The notes below the pieces were generated by a model, which was given only the letters and a program-made list of their open reading frames with translations, was not told the DNA's origin and did no database searches. Shown one piece after another: positions 8,838-18,502 of a stretch of 64,000 nucleotides of DNA; within the stretch, counting starts at the first letter, position 1; each line of letters opens with the position of its first letter. The DNA is from Alcanivorax sp. (lineage in GTDB: Bacteria; Pseudomonadota; Gammaproteobacteria; Pseudomonadales; Alcanivoracaceae), in the NCBI GenBank assembly GCA_017794945.1, contig CP051239.1, positions 1,302,001 to 1,366,000 of the forward strand, in the 5' to 3' direction. A program made the translations under genes and the position numbers.

Positions 8838-9740
8838 TTAGTGGGAGGAGCGTTCGCGGCGGTAGTGGCGCGGGGCCACGCCCATTACTTTTTTGAACAG
8901 GCGGGAAAAGTAGTAGGGGTCGTCGTGGCCCAGGTGGCGGGCGATGTCGCTGACGCCCAGGTCGCTGACGTCCAGCAGGTAGCAGGCGCGGCTGATCTTG
9001 AGGTGCTGAAACGCCTGCATCGGCGTCTGCCCGGTAAGGCGTTTGTATTCACGAATAAAGTGATAGCGCGACAGGGTGCTGGTGGCGGCGACCAGGTCGT
9101 CCAGGGCCAGCCGTTCGTGCAGGCGGCTTTGCAGGTAGCTCTGCACCCGGTCCACGTCCAGCGCCGCCTGCCGCGCCTGCTGGCGGCGGCGTACCAGCGC
9201 CAGGAAGGTGAGCAGGCCGCGCAGCACATTGGCGGCGTGCACCTGATGGTGAATCTGAAAGCTCACCGCGGTGGCCAGCAGCACTTCGAACTCTTCGCTG
9301 AGCCGCGAGTGCAGGCCCACCGGCACCAGCCCGGCGCGCGGGTCCGGCTCGATGGCATCGAAAAACAGATCCACGGCGGCGCCGCCCAGGTGCACCCAGT
9401 ATATGGTCCAGGGGTCGTCCGGGCGGGCCCGGTAGCGGTGCGGCTGCCCTTCCCGGAACAACAGCACATCGCCGGGGCCCACCGGGTGGGTGTCGCCCCC
9501 CAGGTCCACTTCACCGCGTCCGGCCACGCAATAAATCAGCAGATGATCGCGGGGCGAGGCGCGCCCCATCTGGTGGCCGGCAGCGCGCGGGTAATAACCC
9601 ACCCCGTGGGGCAGGCAGTCGCCGCACAACGGGTGCCCGCCCAGCGTCTGAATCAGCGCCTGGGGCACCACAATGCGGCGGCCGTCCCGGGGTAGCGGCC
9701 ACTGGGAGGTCTCGATGACGGAGACGTCGTTGGAGTCCAT
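8838..9740 (-). CDS. mmsR: AraC family regulator, probable mmsAB activator MmsR
   Basis: A 300-residue AraC/XylS-type regulator. The N-terminal half is a cupin-like sensing domain (GVGYYPRAAGHQMGR, then GDVLLFREGQPHRYRARP). The C-terminal ~100 residues hold two helix-turn-helix motifs (LALDDLVAATSTLSRYHFIR and VSDIARHLGHDDPYYFSRLF). It is divergent from mmsA with about 105 bp between, the arrangement known for mmsR-mmsAB in Pseudomonas aeruginosa, where MmsR activates valine catabolism. That analogy and the placement are the basis for the name. The ATG at 9740 opens the conserved part; coding-looking sequence further upstream is antisense to mmsA and was discarded. Confidence 0.85.
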   Translation of the reverse strand: MDSNDVSVIETSQWPLPRDGRRIVVPQALIQTLGGHPLCGDCLPHGVGYYPRAAGHQMGRASPRDHLLIYCVAGRGEVDLGGDTHPVGPGDVLLFREGQPHRYRARPDDPWTIYWVHLGGAAVDLFFDAIEPDPRAGLVPVGLHSRLSEEFEVLLATAVSFQIHHQVHAANVLRGLLTFLALVRRRQQARQAALDVDRVQSYLQSRLHERLALDDLVAATSTLSRYHFIREYKRLTGQTPMQAFQHLKISRACYLLDVSDLGVSDIARHLGHDDPYYFSRLFKKVMGVAPRHYRRERSSH

Positions 9741-9845
9741 ACCGCAATATAGTCCATCAGCGATCAATAGAAACCATCCGCATGGGGACGATACTGTGGT
9801 AAACCATAGCAATAATAGAACAACACCCCCACTTTCGGAGGCTCC

Positions 9846-11351
9846 ATGAGCACGCGACTGCCGCAACTGATCAACGGCGAATTCCAGCAAAGCCGGACCG
9901 ACACCTGGATTCCAGTCACCAACCCGGCCACCCAGGAGGTGCTCTGCGAAGTACCGGCGGCCACCGCCGAGGAAATGGAGAGCGCCATCCAGTCCGCCCG
10001 CGAGGCGTTCCTGGAATGGCGGGAAACCCCGGTGTCCGAGCGCGCCCGGGTGATGCTGCGCTACCAGCACCTGCTCAAGGAGCACCACGATGAAATCGCC
10101 GAGGTGCTGGCCAAGGAAACCGGCAAGGTGTTCGCGGACGCCAAGGGCGATGTGTGGCGCGGCATCGAGGTGGTGGAGCACGCCGCCAACATCGGCTCGC
10201 TGATGATGGGCGAGACGGTGGAAAACGTGGCGCGCGGTATCGACGGCCACGCCTGGACCCAGCCGCTGGGCGTGTGCGCGGGCATCACCCCGTTCAACTT
10301 CCCGGCGATGATTCCGCTGTGGATGTTCCCGATGGCCATCGCCTGCGGCAACAGCTTCGTGCTCAAGCCCTCCGAGCAGGACCCGATGACGCCCAATATT
10401 CTCGCCGAACTGTTCCTGCGCGCCGGCGCGCCCAAGAACCTGCTGCAGGTGGTCCACGGTGGCAAGGAGCAGGTGGACACCCTGCTCACCCACCCGGAGA
10501 TCAAGGCGGTGTCCTTCGTCGGCTCGGTGCCGGTGGGCCAGCACGTCTACCGCACCGCCACCGACCACCTCAAGCGCGCCCAGTGCTTCGCCGGCGCCAA
10601 GAACCACATGGTGGTGATGCCGGACGCGCGCAAGGATCAGGTGATCAGCAACCTGGTGGGCGCCTCCTGCGGCGCCGCCGGCCAGCGCTGCATGGCGATC
10701 AGCGTGGCGGTGTTCGTGGGCGAATCCAAACAATGGATCGACGAACTCAAGGACGAGCTGGCGAAGATCCGCCCCGGCGCCTGGGACGACGAGAGCGCCG
10801 CCTACGGCCCGCAGATCAGCCCCAAGGCCCGCGACCGGGTGCTGACGCTGATCAAGCAGGGCAAAGAGGAAGGCGCCAACTGTTTGCTGGACGGTTCCGA
10901 TTGTACCGTGGACGGGCTGCCGGACGGCAACTGGGTGGGCCCCACCCTGTTCAGCGACGTGACCCCGGACATGGCGCTCTACAAAGAAGAGATCTTCGGC
11001 CCGGTGCTGTGCTGCATGACCGTGGATACCCAGGAAGAGGCCCTGGAGCTGGTGAACAACAGCCCCTACGGCAACGGCACCTCGATCTTCACAGCCAGTG
11101 GCGCCGCCGCGCGCAAGTATCAGCACGAGGTGGAAGTGGGCCAGGTGGGCATCAATGTGCCGATCCCGGTGCCGCTGCCGTTCTTCAGCTTCACCGGTTG
11201 GAAGGGCTCCTTCTACGGGGACCAGCACGCCTACGGCAAACAGGCGGTGCGCTTCTACACCGAGACCAAGACCGTCACCAGCCGCTGGTTCGATGACGAC
11301 ATCCCGGACGGCGCCCACGGCGGCCCCAACATGACCATCAACCTGAAATAG
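9846..11351 (+). CDS. mmsA: Methylmalonate-semialdehyde dehydrogenase (CoA-acylating)
   Basis: A 501-residue aldehyde dehydrogenase superfamily enzyme. MmsA converts (methyl)malonate semialdehyde, NAD+ and CoA to propionyl-CoA or acetyl-CoA, the last specific step of valine degradation. Seen are the NAD-binding [12 protein letters not shown] region and the catalytic cysteine in GQRCMAI (about residue 282), plus MmsA-specific [16 protein letters not shown]. Length matches the family. A CGGAGG ribosome binding site precedes ATG 9846. It is first in an operon with the acyl-CoA dehydrogenase (2-nt gap) and mmsB, presumably under MmsR. Confidence 0.97.
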   Translation: MSTRLPQLINGEFQQSRTDTWIPVTNPATQEVLCEVPAATAEEMESAIQSAREAFLEWRETPVSERARVMLRYQHLLKEHHDEIAEVLAKETGKVFADAKGDVWRGIEVVEHAANIGSLMMGETVENVARGIDGHAWTQPLGVCAGITPFNFPAMIPLWMFPMAIACGNSFVLKPSEQDPMTPNILAELFLRAGAPKNLLQVVHGGKEQVDTLLTHPEIKAVSFVGSVPVGQHVYRTATDHLKRAQCFAGAKNHMVVMPDARKDQVISNLVGASCGAAGQRCMAISVAVFVGESKQWIDELKDELAKIRPGAWDDESAAYGPQISPKARDRVLTLIKQGKEEGANCLLDGSDCTVDGLPDGNWVGPTLFSDVTPDMALYKEEIFGPVLCCMTVDTQEEALELVNNSPYGNGTSIFTASGAAARKYQHEVEVGQVGINVPIPVPLPFFSFTGWKGSFYGDQHAYGKQAVRFYTETKTVTSRWFDDDIPDGAHGGPNMTINLK

Positions 11352-11353
11352 CC

Positions 11354-12505
11354 ATGGACTTCAACTTCACCGACGAGCAGCTGGCGTTCCGCGACACCGC
11401 GCGCCAGTTCGCCGATAAGGAGCTGGCGCCGTTCGCCGCCGAGTGGGACCAGCACGGCACCTTCCCCAAGGACACCATCCGCCGCGCCGGCGAGCTGGGC
11501 TTCTGCGCGCTGTACTGCGACGAGGACCAGGGCGGCATGGGCCTGAGCCGGCTCGACGCGGCGCTGATCTTCGAGCAGATGGCGGCGGGCTGCACCTCCA
11601 CCACCGCCTTTATCACCATCCACAACATGGCCACCTGGATGCTGTCCCGGTTCGGCTCCGAGGCGGTGCGCCAGCGCTGGAACGGGCCGCTGATGAGCGG
11701 CGAGGCGCTGGCCTCCTATTGCCTCACCGAGCCGGGCGCCGGCTCCGACGCGGCGTCGCTGAAGACCAGCGCCCGCCGCGACGGCGACGAGTATGTGCTG
11801 AACGGCGCCAAGGCGTTCATCTCCGGCGCCGGCGACACCGACCTGCTGGTGCTGATGGCGCGCACCGGCGGGCCCGGCGCCGGCGGTATTTCCTGCTTCG
11901 CGATCCCGGCGGACACGCCCGGCGTCAGCTACGGCCGCAACGAGGACAAGATGGGCTGGAAAAGCCAGCCCACCCGGGCGGTGATTCTCGAGGACGCGCG
12001 CGTCCCGGTGGAAAACCGCATCGGCGACGAGGGCCAGGGCTTCAAGATCGCCATGGCCGGCCTGGACGGCGGCCGTATCAATATCGCCAGCTGCTCGCTG
12101 GGCGCGGCCTCGGCGGCGCTGGCCCAGGCGCAGAGCTACGTGCAGGAGCGCCGCCAGTTCGATCAGCCGGTGAGCGAGTTCCAGAGCGTGCAGTTCACCC
12201 TGGCGGACATGGCCACCCACCTGGTGGCGGCCCAGCAGATGGTGCGGCTGGCGGCCTGGAAGCTGGATAACGGCGACGCCGACAAGGGCACCTTCTGCGC
12301 CATGGCCAAGCGGCTCGCCACCGACCTGTGCTTCGACGTCTGCAACCAGGCCCTGCAGCTGCACGGCGGCTACGGCTACATCAAGGAGTACCCGCTGGAG
12401 CGCTATGTGCGCGACAGCCGGGTGCATCAGATTCTGGAAGGCACCAACGAAATCATGCGGGTGATCATCGCCCGCCGGGTACTGAAAGACCTGAGCTTTT
12501 TATAA
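11354..12505 (+). CDS. Acyl-CoA dehydrogenase, probable isobutyryl-CoA dehydrogenase
   Basis: A 383-residue FAD-dependent acyl-CoA dehydrogenase with the family signatures CLTEPGAGSDAASL (about residue 123) and QLHGGYGYIKEYPLERYVRD near the C-terminus, and the catalytic glutamate in the late ILEGTNEIMR motif. Its place between mmsA and mmsB points to oxidation of isobutyryl-CoA to methacrylyl-CoA in valine degradation, as for human ACAD8. The 2-nt gap after mmsA means tight coupling. No enoyl-CoA hydratase or 3-hydroxyisobutyryl-CoA hydrolase, which the pathway also needs, is in this cluster. Confidence 0.93.
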   Translation: MDFNFTDEQLAFRDTARQFADKELAPFAAEWDQHGTFPKDTIRRAGELGFCALYCDEDQGGMGLSRLDAALIFEQMAAGCTSTTAFITIHNMATWMLSRFGSEAVRQRWNGPLMSGEALASYCLTEPGAGSDAASLKTSARRDGDEYVLNGAKAFISGAGDTDLLVLMARTGGPGAGGISCFAIPADTPGVSYGRNEDKMGWKSQPTRAVILEDARVPVENRIGDEGQGFKIAMAGLDGGRINIASCSLGAASAALAQAQSYVQERRQFDQPVSEFQSVQFTLADMATHLVAAQQMVRLAAWKLDNGDADKGTFCAMAKRLATDLCFDVCNQALQLHGGYGYIKEYPLERYVRDSRVHQILEGTNEIMRVIIARRVLKDLSFL

Positions 12506-12530
12506 GGCCCGATTCAAAAAGGAGAACAAT

Positions 12531-13421
12531 ATGAACATCGGATTCTTCGGCGTCGGCAACATGGGCGGGCCGATGGCCGCCAATCTGGTCAAGGCCGGCC
12601 ATACGGTGACCGCCTTCGACCTGGTGCCCGAGCTGCTCAAGACCGTGGAAGCGGACGGCGTCGCCGTGGCCGCCGACCCGGCGGCGGCGGTGGCCGGCGC
12701 CGAGGTGGTGATCAGCATGCTGCCCTCCGCCGGCGCGGTCACCGGCCTGTACCTGGGCGACGACGGCGTGCTGGACGCCATCCACCCGGACACCCTGATC
12801 ATCGACTGCTCCACCATCGACGCCGACACCGCCCGCCGGGTGGCCAGCGCCGCCGCCGACAGCGGCCGCACCATGATCGACGCGCCGGTGTCCGGCGGTG
12901 TCGGCGGCGCCAAAGCGGGCACGCTGACGTTTATCTGTGGCGGCCCGGAAGCGGCGGTGGAACGCGCCCGCCCGGTGCTCGACTGCATGGGCAAGAACGT
13001 GTTCCGCGCCGGCGACAACGGCGCCGGCCAGGTGGCGAAAATCTGCAACAACATGTTGCTCGCCGTGCACATGATCGGCACTGCCGAAGCGCTGCAACTG
13101 GGCGCCGACCACGGCCTGGACCCGGCGGTGCTCTCCGACATCATGAAAGCCAGCTCCGGACGCAACTGGTCCCTGGAGGTGTACAACCCCTGGCCCGGCG
13201 TGATGGAGGGCGTGCCGTCCAGCAACGACTACAACGGCGGTTTCGCGGTGAAACTGATGAACAAGGATCTGGGCCTGGCGCTGGAAGCGGCGCTGGCCAG
13301 CCAGTCCAGCACGCCCATGGGCTCACTGGCGAAAAGCCTGTACGCCGCCCTCGGCAACCAGGGCCTGGGCGGCAAGGACTTTTCCAGCATCCAGACGTTC
13401 TTCAAACACCGCGAACCCTGA
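12531..13421 (+). CDS. mmsB: 3-hydroxyisobutyrate dehydrogenase
   Basis: A 296-residue beta-hydroxyacid dehydrogenase that oxidises 3-hydroxyisobutyrate to methylmalonate semialdehyde with NAD+, feeding MmsA. The Rossmann motif GFFGVGNMGGPMAANL starts at residue 3, DAPVSGGVGGAKAGTL is the substrate-binding signature, and the catalytic lysine lies in GQVAKICNN. AAAGGAG precedes the start. It is third in the valine operon. It ends close to the convergent ectD gene; an AACCC/GGGTT pair at 13414-13435 may form a weak shared terminator. Confidence 0.97.
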   Translation: MNIGFFGVGNMGGPMAANLVKAGHTVTAFDLVPELLKTVEADGVAVAADPAAAVAGAEVVISMLPSAGAVTGLYLGDDGVLDAIHPDTLIIDCSTIDADTARRVASAAADSGRTMIDAPVSGGVGGAKAGTLTFICGGPEAAVERARPVLDCMGKNVFRAGDNGAGQVAKICNNMLLAVHMIGTAEALQLGADHGLDPAVLSDIMKASSGRNWSLEVYNPWPGVMEGVPSSNDYNGGFAVKLMNKDLGLALEAALASQSSTPMGSLAKSLYAALGNQGLGGKDFSSIQTFFKHREP

Positions 13422-13433
13422 CACCGGACCGGG

Positions 13434-14369
13434 TTACGGCGTCCACGTCTCCCCGGGCCCGTGGGCCAGGAACGAGGGACGGCGCCGCCGGGCCGCGTAG
13501 GGCCGGTCGCAAACGTTGTCGCGGCGGTTGTAGACGAAGAACACATTGCTGCGCGGGTCCGGCGACATATTGGCGTTGGAGCCGTGCAGGGTGTTGCAGT
13601 CGAACAGAATCAGGCCGCCGGCCTTGCCGGTGGGCGCCTCGATACCGCCACGCTCGATCAGCGCTTGCAGCACGTCGTTGCCGGGCACACCGAATTCCTG
13701 GGTCTTCAAGGACTGCTTGTGGTGGTCGTCCGGGGTGGCGCCCAGGCACGGCACGAACACCTTGTGCGAGCCGGGAATCAGCATCAGGGGCCCGTTGAAG
13801 TGGTGGTTGTCGGTCAGCACGATGGAGGCGCTCACCGCGTGCATGGACGGCATGCCGTCCTCGGCGTGCCAGGTCTCGAAGTCCGAATGCCAGTTGAATC
13901 CCTTGCCGTGGAAGCCCGGCTTATAGTTGATCCGTGACTGGTGCACGTAGACGTCGCCGCCCAGTATCTGCCGGGCGCGGCCGGTCAGGCGTGGGTCACG
14001 GGCCAGTTGGCGGAAACGTTCGGACAGAAAGTGCACCGCGAACAGGGAGCGGATTTCCTCACTGCCGGGCTCGGTGACACTGAAATCCCGGCCCCGGAAT
14101 TCATCCCGGGCGAGCAGTTCGTGCAAATGGCCAGTGAGCTCCTGCACTTCCCGCTGATCCAGGAAGTCCGGCTCGAACAGAAAGCCGCGCTGCTCGAACT
14201 CGTCCAGTTGTTGCTGGGACAGGGGGCCGTCGGCGGCCTGGCCCTTAACCACTTTTTCGCGGCGGTTCAGCCAGGGCATGTCCGGCTTTTTCGCCAGACG
14301 GGTGGGGTAAGGGTCCTGAATCGCCGGAGCCGGTCCGGTAATGGGTCGGGTGGGCGTCTGCACTGACAT
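13434..14369 (-). CDS. ectD: Ectoine hydroxylase
   Basis: A 311-residue Fe(II)/2-oxoglutarate dioxygenase of the PhyH superfamily. EctD hydroxylates the compatible solute ectoine to 5-hydroxyectoine under salt or heat stress. The EctD signature WHSDFETWHAEDGMP is present and supplies the first two iron ligands (H and D in WHSD); the third is the H in NTLHGSN. RINYKPGFHGKGF also fits. After GMP, where I expect M-R, the sequence reads S-M-H. The ATG at 14369 is preferred because AGGAGG lies 7 nt upstream; a TTG one codon earlier is less likely. No ectABC genes are nearby, so the substrate is made elsewhere or imported. Confidence 0.93.
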   Translation of the reverse strand: MSVQTPTRPITGPAPAIQDPYPTRLAKKPDMPWLNRREKVVKGQAADGPLSQQQLDEFEQRGFLFEPDFLDQREVQELTGHLHELLARDEFRGRDFSVTEPGSEEIRSLFAVHFLSERFRQLARDPRLTGRARQILGGDVYVHQSRINYKPGFHGKGFNWHSDFETWHAEDGMPSMHAVSASIVLTDNHHFNGPLMLIPGSHKVFVPCLGATPDDHHKQSLKTQEFGVPGNDVLQALIERGGIEAPTGKAGGLILFDCNTLHGSNANMSPDPRSNVFFVYNRRDNVCDRPYAARRRRPSFLAHGPGETWTP

Positions 14370-14493
14370 CAAATCACCTCCTGAGATTTGGGATCAGGTC
14401 CAGATTGGCGTTATCAGGCCGGGCCGCTGCCAGGAGGGAGCCCGGCAGCGTGACTATAAGGTCTATAAATCCGGTTTCAAGGTGGCCGTCCCG

Positions 14494-15930
14494 TCAGTTC
14501 TGAATACGTCGCCAGGGGCGCGCCTGCTCCAGCTCGAAGGCCAGCTCCAGCAGCGTTTTTTCGTCGCCCTGCAGCGCGGAGAACTGCACGCCGATGGGCA
14601 GGCCCTCGCGGCTTTCGCCCAGCGGCAACGACAGGGCCGGGCTGCCGGAAGCATTGTTGGCGGGGGTGAAGCTGACGTACTTGATCAGCCGGTCGATCAG
14701 CACCTCGAAGTCCACATTGGGGCTCAGGTAGCCGAGCGGCGGCGTGGTGTGGGCGAGCACCGGCGACAGCACCACGTCGTAATGCTGGAACGAGCGGGCG
14801 TAGGCCTGCCAGGTGCGCTTGAGCTGGTAGAGCACCGCCGGTGTCTTCCACAGCTTGCGCCGGTAATAGCGGCTCAGGCCCCGGGTCAGGCCGTCCAGCT
14901 GCCGGGGGTCGAAGCCGGGCCCGAACAGGGCGCGGCCGAAGGTGCTCACCATGAACGCCATAAAGCCGTAGTAGAGCACGAAGTCGTCGATAAAGCGGCG
15001 CTCCAGCGGCACCGGCGCCTCTTCCACCCGGTGGCCGAGCCCGGCCAGCAAATGGCCGGCGTCCTCCACCACGGCCCGGGTCTGCGGACAGGTGGGGCTG
15101 CCGGTGATCGAGTCCACCACCAGGCCCACGCGCAGGCGCCGCCGGCCCGGCCCTTCCACCCGGCCGATCGGCGGCAGCTTGGGGTTGCGGTAATACTGCT
15201 CGGCGGCGGCGAAGAAATTGGCGGTGTCGCGCACGCTGCGGGTGAGCACGCCCTCGGCGATGATGTCGATCGGCAACGACCGGGACGCTTCCGATTTCAC
15301 CAGCCGGCCGCGGGTGGGTTTAAGGCCCACCAAGCCGCAGCAGGCGGCGGGAATGCGGATCGAGCCGCCGCCGTCGTTGCCGTGGGCGATGGGCACCGCG
15401 CCGGCCGCCACCAGGGCGGCACTGCCGCCGGAGGAGGCGCCGCTGGAATAGCCCGGCGCCCAGGGGTTGCGGGTGGCCGGCGCGCCGGCGTACTCGGTGG
15501 TGGCGCTGAAGCCGAAATCCGGCAGCCGGGTTTTGCCCAGCAGCACGAAGCCCTGGTCCAGATACTGACGGGCGAAATGGCTGTCCTTGGCGGCGTTGCG
15601 CGGTCGCACGGCTCGGGCACCGTGGCCGGTGGGCAGGCCCGCCACGTCGATGTTGTCCTTGATCAGGCTGGGCACGCCGGCGAATTCCCCGCCGTCCCGC
15701 AGGCGCTGGTCCGCGCTTCGGCGGGCCGTTTCAAAGGTGTCCAGCGCCAGACCGTTGAGCGCCGGGTTCACCGCCTGGATGCGCTCGATGGCGGCGTCGG
15801 TGAGCTGCGCCGCACTGCGCTCGCCACGGCGCAACAGGTCGGCCAGGGCGGTGGCGTCGTGGTCACCGAGGGCGTCATCACGGAAGGCATGAAGGCGCGC
15901 TTCGGGGGCGGGTCCGGCGTATTGATTCAT
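14494..15930 (-). CDS. Amidase signature family hydrolase
   Basis: A 478-residue amidase-signature enzyme. The Ser-cisSer-Lys catalytic set is visible: lysine in SLIKDNID (about residue 93), the cis-serine and nucleophile region SSGASSGGSAALVAAG and GNDGGGSIRIPAACCG (about residues 165-205). Family members hydrolyse amides, from indoleacetamide and nylon oligomers to 6-aminohexanoate dimers, and the substrate here cannot be read from sequence. The start at 15930 (MNQYAG) is preferred, with AGGACA upstream. It is monocistronic by appearance, with 124 bp before ectD and 89 bp after the HAD gene. Confidence 0.92.
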   Translation of the reverse strand: MNQYAGPAPEARLHAFRDDALGDHDATALADLLRRGERSAAQLTDAAIERIQAVNPALNGLALDTFETARRSADQRLRDGGEFAGVPSLIKDNIDVAGLPTGHGARAVRPRNAAKDSHFARQYLDQGFVLLGKTRLPDFGFSATTEYAGAPATRNPWAPGYSSGASSGGSAALVAAGAVPIAHGNDGGGSIRIPAACCGLVGLKPTRGRLVKSEASRSLPIDIIAEGVLTRSVRDTANFFAAAEQYYRNPKLPPIGRVEGPGRRRLRVGLVVDSITGSPTCPQTRAVVEDAGHLLAGLGHRVEEAPVPLERRFIDDFVLYYGFMAFMVSTFGRALFGPGFDPRQLDGLTRGLSRYYRRKLWKTPAVLYQLKRTWQAYARSFQHYDVVLSPVLAHTTPPLGYLSPNVDFEVLIDRLIKYVSFTPANNASGSPALSLPLGESREGLPIGVQFSALQGDEKTLLELAFELEQARPWRRIQN

Positions 15931-16019
15931 CGGTGTGTCCTGCTGTGAAGGCGGTCGATGGCGAAAGATCGTACCATGGTGCCACATTCACAGCGGGCCA
16001 ATCGCAAGACGATGAGGGC

Positions 16020-16850
16020 CTAGCCCCTGGCCCGGTCCACCCGCTTGCCCTGGGCGAGCATCACCCGCGCCAGGTGCACCAGGTCGGCGATACTGGTGAC
16101 CACCGCGTCCGGGCGGTGCGGGTGGCTGACGGTGTTGGGGAAAATCTTGTCCAGCCAGGAGTCCGGCCAGCCGGCGCCGTTATAGAAGATCGCGGTGATG
16201 CCGGCTTCCTTGGCGGCGATCACGTCGGTGGTGCTGTCGCCCACGTACCAGCAGTTCTCCGCCGGCGTCAGGCCGAGGTTGTCCAGCGCCTTGAGCAGCA
16301 TGTCCGGCGCCGGCTTGCGGTGTTCCACGTCGTCGCCGCAGACAATGGTGTCGAACAGATCCTCCCAGCCGGTGCCGTCGACAATGCGCAGCTCGTGCTC
16401 GAGGAACTCCCGCTTGCGGTTGGAGATCAACGCCACCGGCACGCCGGACTGGCGCAACCGCTCCAGTTGAACGCGGATGTCACTCTCGAGCGGGTGAACT
16501 TCGTCCACGTATTTTTTATAGCAATCGTCGAAGGCCTGATGGATGCGGCGCTTGGCGTCGCCGTCGGCGCCGAACAGCACTTCGAAGATATCGGTGCGCG
16601 AGATTTTCCGCTGGGCGGTGATCTTGGGGTGCAGCTTGTTGTTCTCGCGCACGTACTTGACCAGCTTGGCGTCCTCGATGGTCTTCGATTCTTCCGGTTT
16701 GAGCAGCCGGTCCCAAAGACCCAGCTCCTTAAGCCTGGGCAAAACATCGTCGACCGCGTGGTACATGGCGTCGTGGGTGTCCACCAGGGTCGCGTGCCAG
16801 TCGATCAACACGGCCGCCGGCTTATCGTGGGGCAGCTGCAGAATACTCAT
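16020..16850 (-). CDS. HAD-like hydrolase with altered motif 1
   Basis: A 276-residue haloacid dehalogenase superfamily protein of the phosphoglycolate-phosphatase-like type. Motif 2 is ALISNRK, the motif 3 lysine is HRKPAPDML, and motif 4 is WYVGDSTTDV. Motif 1 reads LIDWHATLVDT: the nucleophilic Asp is kept but the second Asp (general acid/base, normally DxDGT) is His. Phosphonatases carry DWAGT at this place, so the reaction may not be a plain phosphatase. The start codon at 16850 is clear. Physiological substrate unknown. It is divergent from the LigD-like pair. Confidence 0.88.
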   Translation of the reverse strand: MSILQLPHDKPAAVLIDWHATLVDTHDAMYHAVDDVLPRLKELGLWDRLLKPEESKTIEDAKLVKYVRENNKLHPKITAQRKISRTDIFEVLFGADGDAKRRIHQAFDDCYKKYVDEVHPLESDIRVQLERLRQSGVPVALISNRKREFLEHELRIVDGTGWEDLFDTIVCGDDVEHRKPAPDMLLKALDNLGLTPAENCWYVGDSTTDVIAAKEAGITAIFYNGAGWPDSWLDKIFPNTVSHPHRPDAVVTSIADLVHLARVMLAQGKRVDRARG

Positions 16851-16977
16851 GCGGCAACTTTATCACAGCGCCTGTTACAAGCCGGGGACTTGAAGATTTT
16901 TTACGCTTGGCCGCTGATTTCGTCCGCGCCGGGGGGCTATGCTGGCGGACAGGCGAGCAACCAGCACGGAGACCGCC

Positions 16978-17577
16978 ATGAGCAAGGACCCGCTCAATGA
17001 GTACCGCCGCAAGCGCAACCTGGGCGCCAGCCGCGAGCCCGCCGGCGGCGCCGGCGACGCGCCCCGGTTCGTGATCCAGAAGCACGACGCCAGCCGGCTG
17101 CATTATGACTTCCGGCTGGCGTTCGACGGCGCTTTGAAGTCCTGGGCGGTGCCCAAGGGCCCGTCCACCGACCCGCGCGAAAAGCGGCTGGCGGTGCAGG
17201 TGGAAGACCATCCGCTGGACTACGCGGACTTCGAAGGCGTGATTCCCGAAGGCCACTACGGCGCCGGCACCGTGATGGTCTGGGACCGGGGCGGCTACCG
17301 CAATCTGCTCGCCGACAAGGACCCGCCCAAGGACATGGCCAGCGCCTACCGCGACGGCCTGCTGGAAGTGTGGCTGGACGGCGACAAACTGAAAGGCGGC
17401 TACGCGCTGAAGCGTTTCCGCGACGGCGACAAACCCCAGTGGCTGCTGATCAAGATGGACGATGAGCACGCCGACGCACGCCGCAACCCCACCTCCACGC
17501 AGAACCGTTCGGTGAAAAGCGGCCGCACCCTGGCGCGCATCGCCCGCGACGGCAAGGCGGAGCACGACCATGAGTGA
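16978..17577 (+). CDS. Standalone LigD 3'-phosphoesterase domain protein
   Basis: A 199-residue protein equal to the N-terminal phosphoesterase (PE) module of bacterial NHEJ ligase LigD, which trims 3'-phosphates and ribonucleotides from DNA ends. The catalytic residues known from Pseudomonas LigD appear in place: [13 protein letters not shown] (two His, Asp, Arg) and EGHYGAG (His, Tyr). GGAG upstream of ATG 16978 supports the start. It overlaps the following polymerase gene by 8 nt. In most relatives PE, ligase and polymerase are one chain of over 800 residues; here the ligase module is absent from the locus. Confidence 0.93.
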   Translation: MSKDPLNEYRRKRNLGASREPAGGAGDAPRFVIQKHDASRLHYDFRLAFDGALKSWAVPKGPSTDPREKRLAVQVEDHPLDYADFEGVIPEGHYGAGTVMVWDRGGYRNLLADKDPPKDMASAYRDGLLEVWLDGDKLKGGYALKRFRDGDKPQWLLIKMDDEHADARRNPTSTQNRSVKSGRTLARIARDGKAEHDHE

Positions 17578-18490
17578 CCGCACCCTGACCGTGGACGGCA
17601 AGACCATCACCCTGTCCCATCCGGACAAGGTGCTGTTCCCGGAACACGGCCTGAGCAAATCGGATCTGGCGGACTACTACCAGCGGGTGGCGCCGATGAT
17701 GCTGCCGCACCTGCGCGGCCGCCCGCTGACGCTGCACCGCTTTCCGGACGGCATCGGCGCGCACGGCTTCTATCAGCAGAACCGCAGCGATCATTTCCCG
17801 GACTGGCTGCCCGCCGCGTCCATCGATCACCCCGGCGGCACCGGCGCGGTGACGCATATTCTCTGCGAGCGCGCCGCCGATCTGGTCTATCTGGCCAGCC
17901 AGGCGACGCTGACCCTGCACGCCTGGCTCAGCCGGGTGGACCGGCCGCACCGGCCCGACCAACTGGTGTTCGACCTGGATCCGCCCGGCGACGATTTCGA
18001 GCCGGTGCGCCGGGCCGCCTGGCAGGTGGGCGACGCACTGCGCGACGCCGGCCTGACGCCGTTCGTGAAAACCACCGGCTCGCGCGGGCTGCACGTGGTG
18101 GCGCCGTTGAAACCGGGCGCCGACTTCGACCGGGTGCGGCGCGCCTGCCGGCGCCTGGCGGATCACTTGGTGGCCCGCCACCCGGACGCGCTCACCGCCG
18201 AGCAGCGCAAGAACAAACGCCACGGCCGGCTCTACCTGGACATCATGCGCAACGCCTTCGGCCAGACCGCGGTGGCGCCCTACGCGGTGCGCGCCAAACC
18301 GGGCGCGCCGGTGGCCACGCCGCTGGACTGGAACGAGGTGAACGACGCGGATATCGGGCCGCGCCGCTACCGCGTCGACAACCTGTTCCGGCGCCTCGGC
18401 CAGAAAGACGACCCCTGGGCGGACATGGCGCACCATGCGGGAGACATCGGCACGCTGGAAACGGCGCTGCGGGCCTGGGAGCGGGACTGA
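17570..18490 (+). CDS. Standalone LigD-type primase-polymerase
   Basis: A 306-residue archaeo-eukaryotic primase-type polymerase, equal to the C-terminal Pol module of LigD. It fills gaps at DNA ends, preferring ribonucleotides, in non-homologous end joining. Catalytic acids are seen in VFDLDPPG (two Asp, about residues 128-130) and RLYLDIMRN (third Asp), and the [11 protein letters not shown] motif is intact. The start at 17570 overlaps the PE gene by 8 nt, so the two are coupled and probably form a complex that replaces a fused enzyme. No ATP-dependent ligase or Ku gene is visible in the window. Confidence 0.94.
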   Translation: MSDRTLTVDGKTITLSHPDKVLFPEHGLSKSDLADYYQRVAPMMLPHLRGRPLTLHRFPDGIGAHGFYQQNRSDHFPDWLPAASIDHPGGTGAVTHILCERAADLVYLASQATLTLHAWLSRVDRPHRPDQLVFDLDPPGDDFEPVRRAAWQVGDALRDAGLTPFVKTTGSRGLHVVAPLKPGADFDRVRRACRRLADHLVARHPDALTAEQRKNKRHGRLYLDIMRNAFGQTAVAPYAVRAKPGAPVATPLDWNEVNDADIGPRRYRVDNLFRRLGQKDDPWADMAHHAGDIGTLETALRAWERD

Positions 18491-18502
18491 GGCCCGGCCG
18501 GT

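Noticed and set aside
9741..11318. Upstream extension of the AraC regulator frame across mmsA
   Set aside because: The extension is antisense to mmsA and resembles no protein; the AraC domain begins after the ATG at 9740.
13414..13435. AACCC/GGGTT hairpin between mmsB and ectD
   Set aside because: Stem of only 5 bp with a 12-nt loop and no T tract; too weak to list as a terminator.
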